Assembly: GCA_963995505.1 (NCBI GenBank)
Contig: OZ023180.1
Location: 496,501-560,500 of the forward strand
Source: Hypericum androsaemum
Taxonomy: Eukaryota; Streptophyta; Magnoliopsida; Malpighiales; Hypericaceae
Direction of reading: 5' to 3'
DNA length: 64,000 nucleotides
Translations under genes and position numbers: made by a program
Notes under the pieces: generated by a model
What the model saw: the letters and a program-made list of their open reading frames with translations, nothing else
Told to the model about the DNA's origin: nothing
Databases searched by the model: none
Part shown: positions 12,801 through 27,439 of the stretch, in pieces
Layout of the letters: each line of letters begins with the position of its first letter
Numbering within the stretch: position 1 is the stretch's first letter

Positions 12801-15800
12801 ATGGGCAAGACGAGGCCCAATTCGGGCCCCTGCTCGTCGTCCGCAGCCTGTACGGAGACCATAAATGGGTCCCACGAGTTCCGTATAACGGGGTACTCGC
12901 TGGCCAAGGGGATGGGGGTCGGTAAGTACATCCCATCCGACACGTTCGTTGTTGGGGGGTTCACGTGGGCTGTGTACTTCTACCCAGACGGGAAGAGCCT
13001 CGAGGACAACGCATCCTACGTGTCGCTGTTCATCGCGCTGGCCAGCGACGGCGCCGACGTCCGCGCCCTGTTCGAGCTCACGCTGGTGGACCAGAGCGGG
13101 AACGGCAAGGACAAGGTCCACTCCCACTTCGGCCGGAACCTCGAGAGCGGGCCCTACACCCTCAAGTACCGCGGGAGCATGTGGTGAGTCGTAAAGGTTG
13201 GAGCTTTTCGGTGTGGAGTCCGCCGATTGTTTAGAGTTAGGGTGGGCTCAGTCTGGTTTAGGGTCGGCATTGATCTTGGTGTTCTTTTTTTCTTAGGTTG
13301 CTTGTTTGTACCGCGGCAGCATGTGGCGTGAGTCATAAAGGTTGGAGCTTTTGGGTGTGGGGTCTGTGGATTGTTTGGAGTTAGGGTGGGTTGTGGTGGG
13401 GTTTGAGGGTTGCATTGATCTTGGGTGTGATTTGGGTTGGGTTACTGGTTTGTGTGGTGCTGGAATGTCGCTTTATTCGTTTATGGTTCTCTCATTATGA
13501 ACCAAGAACCACAAGAAGTGGGCCCTACACCATCAAGTATTGCAGCAGCATGTGGTTAATCGTAAATCTTGGAGCTTTGGCTGTGAACCTCGTGGAGATT
13601 TAGGGCGGGTTGTGGTTGTATTTAGGGTTTTGATTGATCTTGGTGTTCTTTTTTTGGATTAGGTTGCTTGTTTCTTGTTTGTAGTGCAGGAAAGGTTGTA
13701 CCTTTTCCCGTTATTTGCTCCTGGGTTCCTCATTCTGAATTTTGACTTTTTGTTTGTGGGTGGAGTGCAGTTTTATGGTTTTGTGGCTAGTGCATTTTGT
13801 TGAAATTTGTGTTTATCGGTGCAGGGGCTATAAGCGGTTTTTGAGGAGGTCTCAGCTCGAGGCGTCAGAGTACCTTAAGGATGATACCTTGCTTATACGT
13901 TGCTGTGTTGGTGTTGTTAGTTCCCGCACAGAAGGGCCTAAGATCAATTCTATCCCGGTGCCTCCTTCTAATATTGGCCAGCAGTTTGGTAGGCTACTAG
14001 ATAGTGGAGAAAGAGCTGATGTTAAGTTTGAGGTAGACGGGGAAGTATTTGCTGCACACAAGTTGGTTCTTGCTGTGCGTTCACCCGTGTTCAGGGCACA
14101 ACTTTTTGGTCCTATGAAGGATCAGAACACCGAACTCATCAAAGTAGAAGACATTGAAGCAACAGTTTTTAAGGTTCTCTCTTTGCTGGTGTCACCACAT
14201 GTCAAGTGTTGTCATTAATCTGATTTATTTGCCTGTTTTTTCCTTTACTAAGAGATGGGTTTATCCATCAGTGCTAGTGGTTGAAGTGTGATTCCTAGCT
14301 TGATATAGTTGAATTTGTTTGCCATCCTGAAGTTCAAGTTGCCACTCTTTTTTACTTGAGAATCTTGTTCTTGATATGGAGTTGTGTGAGCACAAAAGGC
14401 CTCATCTCTTGTTGAGTACCCGTGATACTGGATTATGTGTGAAGGATGAGATCTATTAATATCTCTTGTCAATATCCAGGGGCAGAGTTAGGGTTTTAGT
14501 TGGTTCCTTTGTTAGCTGCATGATTGTGGAGCAATTGAGGAATGTACTTCTGGATTCATCTCTTGAGGCCCTCCTCCTGCTCACTAATCTTACTCGAGTG
14601 CGAAGGTCTATCATCTTTTTGCCTTACTTAATTGTCTGAGCTGATACTTGTTTCCTTTCAGGTTTCTCTGTGAGTCTTCATATTACTCTTATTCCTTCGC
14701 ATTTTTCCCTTTGCATTGTGTTCAATTATCTCTTATGGAGCTCTATAAAGGTTGAAAAGTGGTTGGTCATCGATCTTAGTGTTCGTACCACTACAGTTTC
14801 TTTTGACCATGTAAGCTTGTGTTCTTAATTTCTTATCTTGGCTGTTCTTTGGGGTGAATCTGCTGCAGGCGTTGCTTCATTTCATTTACTGGGATACCTT
14901 GCCAGACATGGAAGATCTTGTTGGTCTGAACACTAAGTGGGCTTCTACTCTAATGGCTCAACACCTACTTGCAGCAGCGGACCGGTATGCACTGGAGAGG
15001 CTCCGATTGCTGTGTGAGGTTAAACTTTGTGAAGATGTGGAAATAAACACGGTTGCAACAACTTTAGCTTTGGCAGAGCAGCATCATTGTGCCCAACTAA
15101 AAGCTGTCTGCGTCAACTTTATTGCATCACCTGAAAATTTAAAAGGTACTGTTTCTACCTTTGTTTTCTGTTTAACAATGCAATGATTCAAGTTAGGATG
15201 CCCGTAAGCGACAATGATTTGTGTTCTTACTCAACCGTTAATAATATAACTCATTGGTGCTACGAGGGCCGTGTTCCGAAAGTTTCTCCACCCTCATTTA
15301 CTGTAGCAGTCCTTTGTTCTTCTGTTGTTTTCGACATCGGTACGGTTCTTGATTATGTTTTGGGTGAGGATGAAGAAGGATCTGTCTAGCTGGTCAATGG
15401 ATAATAAAGTTGGTAGCTTATGGTGGTTTGAGCTTTATATGCCAGTTAGGTCACCTTCAGCAAATAATTTTATGCCCTGTCTATTTGCATCCTGATGGGT
15501 TCACTAAGTCATTTCTGAGAAATCACAATGCTGCAGTATATCATGCTTTGCACTTTTTGTCGGTCAATGTCTGTTTGCCGGTTTCTTCTGTCCTGATGAA
15601 GTGTTGATGTCCATGTTTAGACTGCTGATTGTTATGCAATATCTTTAATAAGTGAAGACCTTGACGAAATTCCTTTTGAGTTGTTTCAGCTGTGATGCAA
15701 ACAGAAGGATTCGGATATCTCCAGCAAAGCTGCACGAGCGTTATCTCTGAGCTACTGCAATATGTGGCCAAACTCGGCATACCCACCATCAGTAGCTTTG

Positions 15801-15865
15801 GGGCTGGAAACAATTGCCTTGATGGAGGAAGCAACGGAAGGCGGGTCAAGCAAAGGATACAATGA
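12801..15865 (+). CDS. BPM: BTB/POZ-MATH protein, BPM family (CUL3 substrate adaptor)
   Basis: Exons 12801-13183, 13825-14173, 14869-15145 and 15690-15865 join in phase to 394 aa. Residues about 19-150 form the MATH domain, which binds substrates (THGSHEF-like start, [12 protein letters not shown] end). Residues about 190-310 form the BTB domain ([24 protein letters not shown]), which binds CULLIN3. A BACK-like helical tail follows and ends in a basic GRRVKQR, a possible nuclear signal. BPM proteins deliver transcription factors such as HB6 and other regulators to CUL3 E3 ligases in abscisic-acid and development pathways. Its closest Arabidopsis relatives are BPM1/BPM2, judged from the tail and context. 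The start codon opens the MATH exon. Intron 1 contains two degraded copies of the end of exon 1. Confidence 0.93.
13141..13680 (+). repeat. Repeated exon-end plus donor units in BPM intron 1
   Basis: The exon-1 end (gggccctacaccctcaag, agcatgtgg, then gtgagtcgtaaagg) recurs at about 13307-13345 (agcatgtggcgtgagtcataaagg) and 13515-13575 (gggccctacaccatcaag, agcatgtggttaatcgtaaa). Each is followed by a similar intron segment containing tgatcttggtgttct. About three tandem units in increasing decay make up most of the intron. Confidence 0.85.
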
Positions 15866-16823
15866 TGTAGGAATAGCAGCAGGTAGATTGATTGGGGCCT
15901 CGGGAACATTAGGAGTAGCAAATTTTTGGTATGCAAATGTGTCATCTGCTACACAACAATTTAAAATGCTAGTAGTGAATCATTCATTTTTACTGGTGTG
16001 CTATCTGGTACATGCGGAACAGTTTGGTGGATATTCGGGTAGCTGCTGCTGTACATATACCCTAAACTTTCTTGATCCTTGAAACTTGTCGAACCTTGTA
16101 TCATCCATCCAGTTTTTGTGCTCCCTTTGCCCTTGATCACAATCTTCTTTGTTATTTTTGGAAAATGTGCAGCAAGTTTTCCAAAACGTTACAGCATGGT
16201 TGTGTAATTCTGGTTCTTTTGTTTTGCTACGAACCGCCATGGTGGTTCGTTCCTCTCTTTTCCTCGTCGTGGTTAGCCACGATGCCTGCTGTGTTCGTGA
16301 CGAACATGCGCGAATTGAGTTCAACTTGTTTAAGCATCTTGGTTCCATATTGAAATGAACTTTGTTCAAGGCACATATTAATCCACAATACAAGGATAAA
16401 AAGTACAGGTTCGTCAGTGTTAACAAGTTTTGAGTGGAACACAAAGTCATGTTCGGCTCCTATCCTGCAAAGAATTAACAATGAACTTAACAGAGAGACA
16501 ACTACAGCCACACTAATCAGTCAGCAATTACCCGATCACCGGTAACTGGATCTCTCTTCCGTTTTCGTTGTTCAGCTAATTTCCATGGCGACGTTGTTGT
16601 GAGGAAAACATACGAATAGCTGTCGACCTGCAACTGCTAAATAACAATATGAAGGCCCAACACCCCCAGGTAGGTAAGGTAGGGTGTAAGACAGCCCCCA
16701 TCCGAAGCTTTCCATTTGCGAAGAGGGTAGAATCCTTTCGGAGGCATCTCAGTCCGGTTAACCTTTTATAAGTAGGAAGGAAGCATGTCAACCTTGGATG
16801 ACATGGCGATGATGCCGGATATA
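15866..16823. other. Spacer between convergent BPM and MPK16-type genes
   Basis: This should hold both 3' UTRs. Open frames seen here on both strands are short, overlapping and without recognisable domains, so none is called. Confidence 0.55.
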
Positions 16824-20056
<3,233 letters not shown>

Positions 20057-20671
20057 CTTGGGACAAATGTATCAATAATCTTGGAGCAACAAAAAACAGA
20101 TATTATCCTTTGCCCTCCTAAATCAAACCCACTAAAAATTGACCAACCAACAACCCAACCTTGCCCTAAATTGACCCAGTACCCAAAATCACAAGATCAA
20201 GTCGCCCCAGTAAAGAGGAGATCACGAGAACCAGCAGCCAACTAGAAGTCAATCGGAAAAAGACCCAATTGACCGAAAATAACAGAGACCCAGAAACCTA
20301 AAGGCTCCAAAGATGGAAACTTTAGGCGGATATGTAAAGTTGGAACAGACAAGGAAAGTCTTGTCTTAAAGAAGGAAGGGTGAGAGAGGATAACAAGAAA
20401 GAAAGAAGAGGCGGATGAGACTAAAACGTGAGTGAAGAATATAGGAAAATTATTTAGTGGAGGCGATAATCTCTATTTAGTATTTAGTAGAAGAAAGAAA
20501 GAAGAAGAAGGACAAGAGAGGAGTGGTTTAAAAAGATTTGACACTTTAATTAATGGAGTGGAGCGATAAAAGTTGCTGTCTTTGATTAGTGGTTTGCCTT
20601 TTTGGATCGACGAAGGGAGGAGAAGAACTGGGACTTTGCTTATTTACTTGGAAGCTGAAAGCTTTTTTTTT
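20057..20671. other. 5' region of the MPK16-like gene
   Basis: On the minus strand this is the leader and promoter of the kinase gene, rich in pyrimidine tracts (gaaagaaagaagaagaagg on the plus strand near 20490). No other gene is seen. It ends at the insertion of a TIR element in a T-run. Confidence 0.5.
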
Positions 20672-22013
20672 GGGCAAATTACCCTCACGTCCCTGTACTA
20701 TGGTCACCTTCCCCCTAGGGTCCCTGGATTTTGGAAAATGATTTTCCCGTCCCTAAGTTTTGATGATAATAGACTCTCGGGTCCCTGGAGCCGGAATATT
20801 CCTTTTTCTCCGGTGAACCCCCAGTTGAAATGACCAAAATACCCTCCTTTGTTAAAAAACAAAGGTTATCTTCTTTCTTTATTCCTCTCTCTCCTCCTCC
20901 TCGGTGGAAATAAAAAATATCTAAAATTAAACTTCATTTTCTTTCCTTCACTTTCTTCTTCTTTTCTGGGAATTAAAAAAAATAACTAATCAAAACTAAA
21001 ATCAACAAAATACCTAAACTAAAACCAAGAACAATCAATGAAATCATATGGGTACCATCATCTTCCCCAACTTAAAAAGTTCCACCTGGGTACTTTCGTC
21101 ATCTTCCCCAACCATAAGTTCGCGGGAGCCGTGCCCGGACCAGATCCTCGACGACGTAGGCGGCGCGTTCGGGATGGGCGCGGTAGGCGGGTCGGCCTTC
21201 CACTTCATTAAGGGCATCTACAACTCCCCCGTCGGGGCCCGCTTCCCTGGCGGCGCGCAGGCCGTGAGGATGAACGCGCTGCGCGAGGGGGCAGCTTCGC
21301 GGTCTGGGGCGGCCTCTTCTCCGCCTTCGACTGCACCATGGTCTACGTGGGCCAGAAGGAGGACCCCTGGAACTCGATCTTCGCCGGGGCCGCCACGGGC
21401 GGGTTCCTCTCGATGAGACAGGGCCTCGGGGCCTCTGCCCGCTCTGCCGCATTCGGGGGCGTCCTCCTGGCACTGATCGAGGGCGCTGGGATCATGCTCA
21501 ATAAGGTCGATGAGGCCCCTCCTTCTGCTCCCCAGGGGCGGGGCTTCGATCTGCCACACGATGGGGCAGAGGCTCGGTCGTGGCTCGGTGGGTGGTTTGG
21601 TGGGAAGAAGGAGGAAACAGCCGGGAGCGGGGCCAAGACTGAGATTTTGGAGAGCTTTGATGCTCCACCTGTCCCCAGTTTCGAGCTCAAGTGAAATGCC
21701 GGAAGTCGGGGATTATAGTGGGATTTGTTACCTTAGCGGAAGTTCAATTCGTGTTATTTTTCTGTTAGAGGAAGAAGATGAAGTGGGAGGAAGAAGGAGG
21801 GGAAAGAAAGATAGTTTTTTTTTATTTTTTAACAAGGGAGGGGCATTTTAGTCTTTTCAGGTGGGGTATCGTCGGAGAATATGGAATATTCCGGCTCTAG
21901 GGACCCGAGAGTCTATTATCATCAAAACTTAGGGATGGGAAAATCATTTTCCAAAATCCAGGGACCCTAGGGGGAGGGTGACCATAGTACAGGGACGTGA
22001 GGATAATTTGCCC
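20672..22013. mobile_element. Long-TIR Mutator-like element carrying a TIM17 fragment (Pack-type copy 1)
   Basis: The element is 1,342 bp. Its left end starts gggcaaattaccctcacg and its right end finishes with the complement (ggataatttgccc). The inverted repeats extend about 190 bp (20672-20860 against 21826-22013) and include tccctggagccggaatattcc. The flanks are a T-run: ttttttttt on the left and tttcttttt on the right, a 9-bp duplication with one mismatch. No transposase is present; the interior is GC-rich host-gene sequence. Confidence 0.9.
21117..21694 (+). pseudogene. TIM17: Captured TIM17 (mitochondrial inner-membrane import) copy
   Basis: Translation gives REPCPDQILDDVGGAFGMG, then [12 protein letters not shown] and MNALR. 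After one missing G in the run at about 21285-21290 the frame changes to [40 protein letters not shown] and [17 protein letters not shown], and continues to a stop at 21694. These are the Tim17 four-helix motifs of the TIM23 translocase. The first codons with the normal ATG are missing and the frame is broken, so the copy is a pseudogene, although nearly the whole length is present. It lies between the TIRs and is much more GC-rich than the flanks. Confidence 0.9.
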
Positions 22014-22619
22014 TTTCTTTTTTTATTATTGGGTTAATTTTTATTTGATTTTGGGAGTAGGGATAACAGGTAGAGAGGGGCAATGTGAGACGAAGTTGGG
22101 AAATTGTTTTTTTATACCATCTACTGTCAGATATATTTTTTTGACTAATTCAGATTCGAATTGGACAATTTGACGTTTTTGTATTCCAACGACTCAAATA
22201 TAAGATCTGATCTAAATGTTTGTTGCTGGTAATTAAGGAAATTGTTTTCCAAAGTATATTTGTTGCTATGTTGTTCCTAATCCTTGGCTTAGTTGAAGAG
22301 AAGGGTATTAAAGAGGGGGATTGAAAACGACGCTCTCGCTAATGATTTGCTTGTCCAATGTCTGTTTTGCCCCTGTGTTGTTCCAAACAAAATGCTACCT
22401 CATCTTGTGTGAAAAAATAGTAGTACTTTTTTTTTTGAATTCCATGAGGTATTTATTATCCATAGAGCTTACGCCATGTTTGGGAAATGAGTAACAAATT
22501 GGGATGAAAGGAACAGTTACAGCAGGTCACGAGCTGGTATGGTTCCCATCATTTGCATGTGCCTCACATGGCCGCTCCGAATCTTAGCCTTCAAATATAT
22601 GCATATTATCACTTCACGC
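22014..22619. other. Intergenic sequence between two mobile elements
   Basis: AT-rich sequence with no gene or repeat structure that I can support. Confidence 0.5.
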
Positions 22620-22627
22620 CTAATTAC

Positions 22628-23072
22628 CATAGTTTTAAAAAATTGATCCAATCGGTCAAACTGTGAATCAGGCATCAGAGCGGTCCGTTTTTAGGGATAA
22701 AAAATGACCTCCGGTCAGACCACCCAAAATCCGGTAGGACCGGATAGTTCGTACTGATTTTTGAATTGGACAGTCCGGTCTGATCAAATTTTAGCCAAAT
22801 CAGTAAAAAATTAAACAAAAAGTCGTATTGTATGCTCGATTTTTCTTAATCAACAAAGAAAAATGGACTTTATATATTATAAATTGGTTGATATTTCTAA
22901 AATGTAAATTTTGAAACCAATATTTTGACTATTTAGTCTACATAATGTTCAAAAAATATTTAAAAATTAATTTAAAAAAGTCTGGTCCTACCGATAGTCT
23001 GACCGGTCGGACTGGTCAGGCCAGAAAAAGACAAAATCTGGCCAGTACCAAAACTCATATTTTAAAACAATG
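22628..23072. mobile_element. hAT-type MITE, 445 bp
   Basis: The left end is catagttttaaaaaattg and the right end is ttttaaaacaatg. Perfect 8-bp target-site duplications ctaattac flank it at 22620-22627 and 23073-23080. The interior has ccggt-rich subterminal repeats (ccggtcagaccacc, ccggtcggactggtc) around AT-rich DNA. An 8-bp duplication is the hAT signature. No coding capacity. Confidence 0.88.
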
Positions 23073-23278
23073 CTAATTACTCTATAGCCAGCGCCCATAT
23101 AATCCATAAAGAGTCGGTATATCGAAAAGTTTTATCCGACTCGACGAGATGATTTTGCACCAACTTTGAATTAAATTAATTTAACGACTACCCTTTATTC
23201 ATTTTTTAGTAAAATAGTTCTCCCATAACCTTTCCTTAATTCTTCCAATCACTTTTTCCTGATCGATGACCACGAGAC

Positions 23279-23577
23279 CGGATTGAGTGGGGACTAAAGA
23301 AAATTTTTCCACAGGTGGGGACTACATTTTGGGCCGTCAGATTTGATTATCTTTAAATCTGATAGTCAATAACCTATCAGGTGATATTGGTTTGCATGTG
23401 AAATGATATTGGTTTGCATGTGAAGTGATATTGGTTTGCAAGACACTGGTTTACATATGAAGTGATATTGGTTTGCATGTAAAATGATATTGATTTGCAT
23501 GCGTAGTAATATTGGTTTGAGTTAGTCCCCATAGGTAAGGACTACCTCAGTTCCCACCGAATCCACCCACACCTTTC
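23279..23577. mobile_element. Minisatellite-bearing non-autonomous element (copy A)
   Basis: The ends are approximate inverted repeats (ggattgagtggggact and agttcccaccgaatcc). Between 23380 and 23520 lie seven or so copies of a ~21-bp unit with core gatattggtttgcatg. The same end sequences and minisatellite core occur in the element at 37739-38722, so this is a family and not a chance repeat. No clear target-site duplication was found here. Confidence 0.7.
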
Positions 23578-24389
23578 ATGGGAAGTATGTGAGCGGCCAA
23601 AGTGGAAAACGATGCCGTCTGTCAAATTTCAAGTGAATTATTATTGTTTTTCTCTTTTTTTCCCATCCCTGTCTTAAGAATAAGACGTCAATCCTAGTTA
23701 ATTACATGCATACGCTACGTTTTGACTATTTCTTGTAATAATGAGAAGCGGCAACAGCCACGAAACCGCTCCCTACATTTATCCAAATGGCATAATATAG
23801 TACAACTATAAATCAATAACCGAACTGGCAGTAGAAATTATATAATATATGGCAGTAGATCAACGGGTGCAAGGCTTCGTTTTAATTTAATAAAAATTTT
23901 GTGTTTTCAAATTTATTAATAACCAAACTGAACCTATTTTATGTGTTTTAACCATAGTTTTAAAAAATGACCCGGAAGCTGACCTGGGATTTCTCCTGTC
24001 TTCCGGGTCGACCAGTCCGACCGATCGAACTACCGGTTGGGCCGATTTTTTATTTTTTACATTTTAAATTAATTACACTTGTATTTGGTTTAGGTAGTTA
24101 TAATTTAAATAGAATATATGCCCCAGCTTTCAAGATGACACGTCTTATAACGAAAAAAAGGTAGGTATGACACGTCTCTTCAACTTCTTTGTCACTAGAC
24201 TCAACCTACTAGAACAAAATAAATGCTTTTCCTCTTATGTCTTCTGCTGCTCTTAATCTCCCTCTTCCCTCAAAAAAAAAAAAATCCAACAAACAACAAA
24301 GTAAAAGAACAGTAAAGAGATTAGGATCAAACACTAAATAGTTTCAACAAAGAAAAACGAACACACACAACAACAAGAAAGCACCAACG

Positions 24390-24683
24390 ATGGTAGCAAA
24401 AATCTCCTCCATCCTCCTACTACTGGTCTTAGCACTGTCATGTGCTTCCATGGCTCAGACTCAGATCCCCATTAAGACAGCGGTGGTACCGGTGATGGAG
24501 AACAAATCCTTTGACCACACGATGGGGTGGATGAAGAACCAATGGCCGACCTTTACGGCCATCAAGCTCTGGATCGAGCTCTTACCGGCCATCACGAGAG
24601 AGGGAGAGCGCTACCTGAGGTCGGAAGACTTCGTCGGAGTCGGGGACAACGTCTCCTTTGCTTCGGCGAGAGAGAATTCTTAA
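24390..24683 (+). pseudogene. Captured fragment of a non-specific phospholipase C (NPC)
   Basis: The frame starts with a signal-peptide-like MVAKISSILLLLVLALSCAS, followed by IPIKTAVVPVMENKSFDHTMGWMK. This is the start of plant NPC enzymes, which read [20 protein letters not shown]. The ENRSFD motif is part of the phosphoesterase active site. After GWMK the similarity stops and the frame ends soon after, where a TRIM is inserted. NPCs hydrolyse membrane phospholipids to diacylglycerol; this fragment cannot. It sits inside the TIR element at 23953-25313. Confidence 0.75.
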
Positions 24684-25016
24684 AATTTCACCACGGTTAA
24701 AACACGAGTGAGGGACAAGTTTATAAGTATGAAAAATTCATCGACCCATAGCCTTAAGGTTTAGGGTTGAATACGAAGATTCTAACATGATATTAAAACG
24801 GGTTGATTTCGTGCCCATTGTTGAACTTGCACGACATCTATTTTTCGTACTTTAGTGAAGTCAAAGCCAGTGCAATCTTCGACCCGAGGTGGGTCTCGTT
24901 TGAGGGGGCGTGTTGAGAATCTCATATCGGTTAAAACACGAGTAGGAGCAAGTTTATAGCGTGGAAAATCCACAAACCCATAGCCTTAAAGTTTTGGGTT
25001 AGATATGGAGATTCTG
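24671..25016 (+). mobile_element. TRIM (short non-autonomous LTR retroelement), copy 1
   Basis: Direct repeats of about 110 bp at about 24671-24786 and 24911-25016 share cggttaaaacacgagt, caagtttata, cccatagccttaa and agattct. The internal ~125 bp contains cttgcacgac, tttttcgtac, tagtgaagt and gggtctcgtttgag in the same order as the element at 32740-33110. The primer-binding site after the left repeat is degenerate. Confidence 0.75.
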
Positions 25017-25354
25017 ATAAGAGGAAGAAAAATCGCGATGTTGAGTGAAGAGATTAGGTTTTCTTGATTTTAATTTTTTGGGGGTCTCTTTCCTCTTTTC
25101 TTTCGAGAAATATCCGACCAACCCATGGTTTTTTGACCAACCTAACCAATCGAAAAAATCTGGGTCAAATTTCTGTTCCAATCACCCGGTCTGACCAAAT
25201 TTTGGACGGTTTACAAGGTTAGCGGGGTTATGACCAAATTCGATACGCTTTTTACTCAGATTATCGGTCAGAATGGTCAAACTACTGGACGGACCGTGTT
25301 TTTTAAAACTATGGTTTTAACCACATGATACTTCACATAGTACTAAAAAAACTT

Positions 25355-26520
25355 AGAAAAATTACTCTGAAGTCTCTCGGGTTTGCTTAAATATATTCAA
25401 AAGTTCCTCTGTACACAAAATACATTTCAAAGTTCCTATAGTTTGCTTTTATTATACTTTCAGATCCTTGGCGCACATTAGCAACTCTTTTTTTTCATTT
25501 TTTTTAATAAAATGACCAAAATACTCTTTTAAAACAAAAAATAAAAAATACTGACATCATCTCTTCTTCTTCCCCCGAACCGCGTCACACCAACAAATTT
25601 TTCCCTCGTCGCTGTCGGGAATGCAAACCGGAACGTGGCCTATCTATTTGGAAGTGGGATAGGCATCTGGTTATCGCAACCCAGATCCTATTTTACAGAA
25701 TCTAAAACCCTCAATGGAACCAAAATACCCTTTCGAAATTATCAACAACTTAACCAACTGATTCACGGCTTCCTGCTTGTAGCTGTCGGTCTGGTAAACC
25801 AAAAGCTCGTCAGAGTCGAGATCGAGTACCTGGGGGTGAGCCGGATGTGGGGATGGACGCCGGCGTCGGTGGGGAGGAACTCCTCGAAGACAGATGGGTA
25901 GTGGCAGACGAAATCCATGGGGCAGGATAGGATGCCGAGGGAGTCCCGGTTTTGGGAGCGGTGGTTAGTTCATGGTGTAGTTGTGGTGGTGGTCCCGGCA
26001 CAGTGGGGATCGCTCTCGGCGATGCCGCGGGTGACACCGGAGAGGGAACCGTAGGGGAGATTGCTCTCGACACCCTAATTCCCTTGGACCGTTGGACCGC
26101 CTGGGCGAGATCCGGATCATTGACATCCGGCAACCACAACTGCTGCGTCAATGCGAGCGAGGGCCTCAAGAGGATGCCGGTTAGGCTGCAGCAACACTTG
26201 GACGACGACATCGGTGAGTTCGGCAACGACGTGGCTTGGTTCAGAGAGAATGAGGACGACGGCGGAGAAGAAGTCGGTGATTTTAATTGTTAAATTTTTG
26301 GATTTGTTGAAGGAAGGAGGAGAAGATGATGTCATCATTTTTTATTTTTTAGTTTTAAGAGTATTTTTGTCATTTCAATGATAAAAAAAGAAAAAAAACT
26401 GATCAAATGACCTGAAAGTATAATAAAAGCAAACTAGAGAGACTTTGAAATATATTTTGTGAATAGAAAGACTTTTAAATATATTTAAACAAACTTGAGA
26501 GACTTGAGAATAATTTTCCC
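25355..26520. mobile_element. TIR element with ~110-bp inverted repeats and a captured GC-rich segment
   Basis: The left end (aaaattactctgaagtctctcg, with tttgcttttattatactttcag about 90 bp in) is mirrored by the right end (ctgaaagtataataaaagc then gagagacttgagaataatttt). The ~800-bp interior is GC-rich and unlike the flanks. On the minus strand it contains an ATG frame MDFVCHYPSVFEEFLPTDAG, which runs to a possible splice donor at about 25833, and another frame with HVVAELTDVVVQVLLQPN. I do not recognise either. Target-site duplication unclear. Confidence 0.75.
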
Positions 26521-26921
26521 AAATAACTTTTCCAAAAATCTAGGATCGTTAATTTTTGTGGACGAATACGACCCACGCGCTCTCTTTTACATGCGGGGCC
26601 CGTGTCCAGACAGCGTGTCCCCTCCACGTGCACCATTTGGGCTGCCACGTAGACTTGCCACCCGACAAAGGGTGCTAGTTCTGTCACGATGATTATAAAT
26701 AGGGCAAATTACCCTCACATCCCTGTACTTTGGTCGCCCTCCCCCTAGGGTCCCTGGATTTTGGAAAATGATTTTTCCGTCCTTAAGTTTTGATGATAAT
26801 AGACTCTCGGGTCCCTGGAGCCGGAATATTCCTTTTTCTCCGGTAAACCCCCACCTGAAATGACAAAAATATCCTCCCATGTTAAATAAAAAACTCATCT
26901 TCTTCCCTGCATCTTCCCATT

Positions 26922-27401
26922 TTCTTCACGGACTCCTTCTGGTCCGACGCCGAGCTCTACCGATCCGCATTTCCGACGCCAAAGAAGCGCCCGTGCTACT
27001 TCAACACCGGCGTGATGGTCATCGATTTGGTCCGGTGGAGGAGGGGGAACTTCCGGAAGCAGCTCGAGAAGTGGATGCACGTCCAGAAGAAGCACCAGAT
27101 CTACGACCTCGGCTCGCTCCCGCCGTTCTTGCCGGTGTTCGCTGGCGATTTGGAGCCGATCGATCACCGGTGGAACCAGCACGGCCTCGGCGGGCACAAT
27201 GTGAAGGGCATCTGCTGGTCGCTCCACCCCGGACCGGTCAGCCTCCTCCACTGGAGCGGCAAGGGCAAGCCGTGGAACCGCCTCGACGAGAATACCCCCT
27301 GCCCCGTGGACTACCTCAGGGAGCCGTACGATTTGTACCGGAGGCACGACGGCCAGTCGTCGGCGGGCTACCAGTCGTCTTTCACCGCCAGCTGTTCGTG
27401 A
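26922..27401 (+). pseudogene. Captured C-terminal part of a galacturonosyltransferase-like (GATL, GT8) gene
   Basis: The frame reads [17 protein letters not shown], then [33 protein letters not shown] and [15 protein letters not shown], and ends at a stop at 27401. These are conserved blocks of family GT8 GATL enzymes of pectin and xylan synthesis in the Golgi, including the His and Trp of the HWSGKGKPW end motif. The N-terminal half with the membrane anchor and DxD metal site is missing. The frame from 26922 to the stop is uninterrupted, so capture may be recent. Confidence 0.88.
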
Positions 27402-27439
27402 GATCGGAGTTTCTTTAATATTCTTTGTGTTCGTGAGAT

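Larger units (their letters stand above)
23953..25313. mobile_element. hAT-type TIR element carrying an NPC gene fragment and a nested TRIM
   Basis: The element is 1,361 bp. Its ends, catagttttaaaaaatg and tgttttttaaaactatg, match the hAT MITE at 22628. Perfect 8-bp target-site duplications gttttaac lie at 23945-23952 and 25314-25321. The subterminal regions carry ccgg-rich repeats (ccgatcgaactaccggtt on the left). The interior holds a phospholipase C-like exon and a TRIM retroelement. No transposase is visible. Confidence 0.85.
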
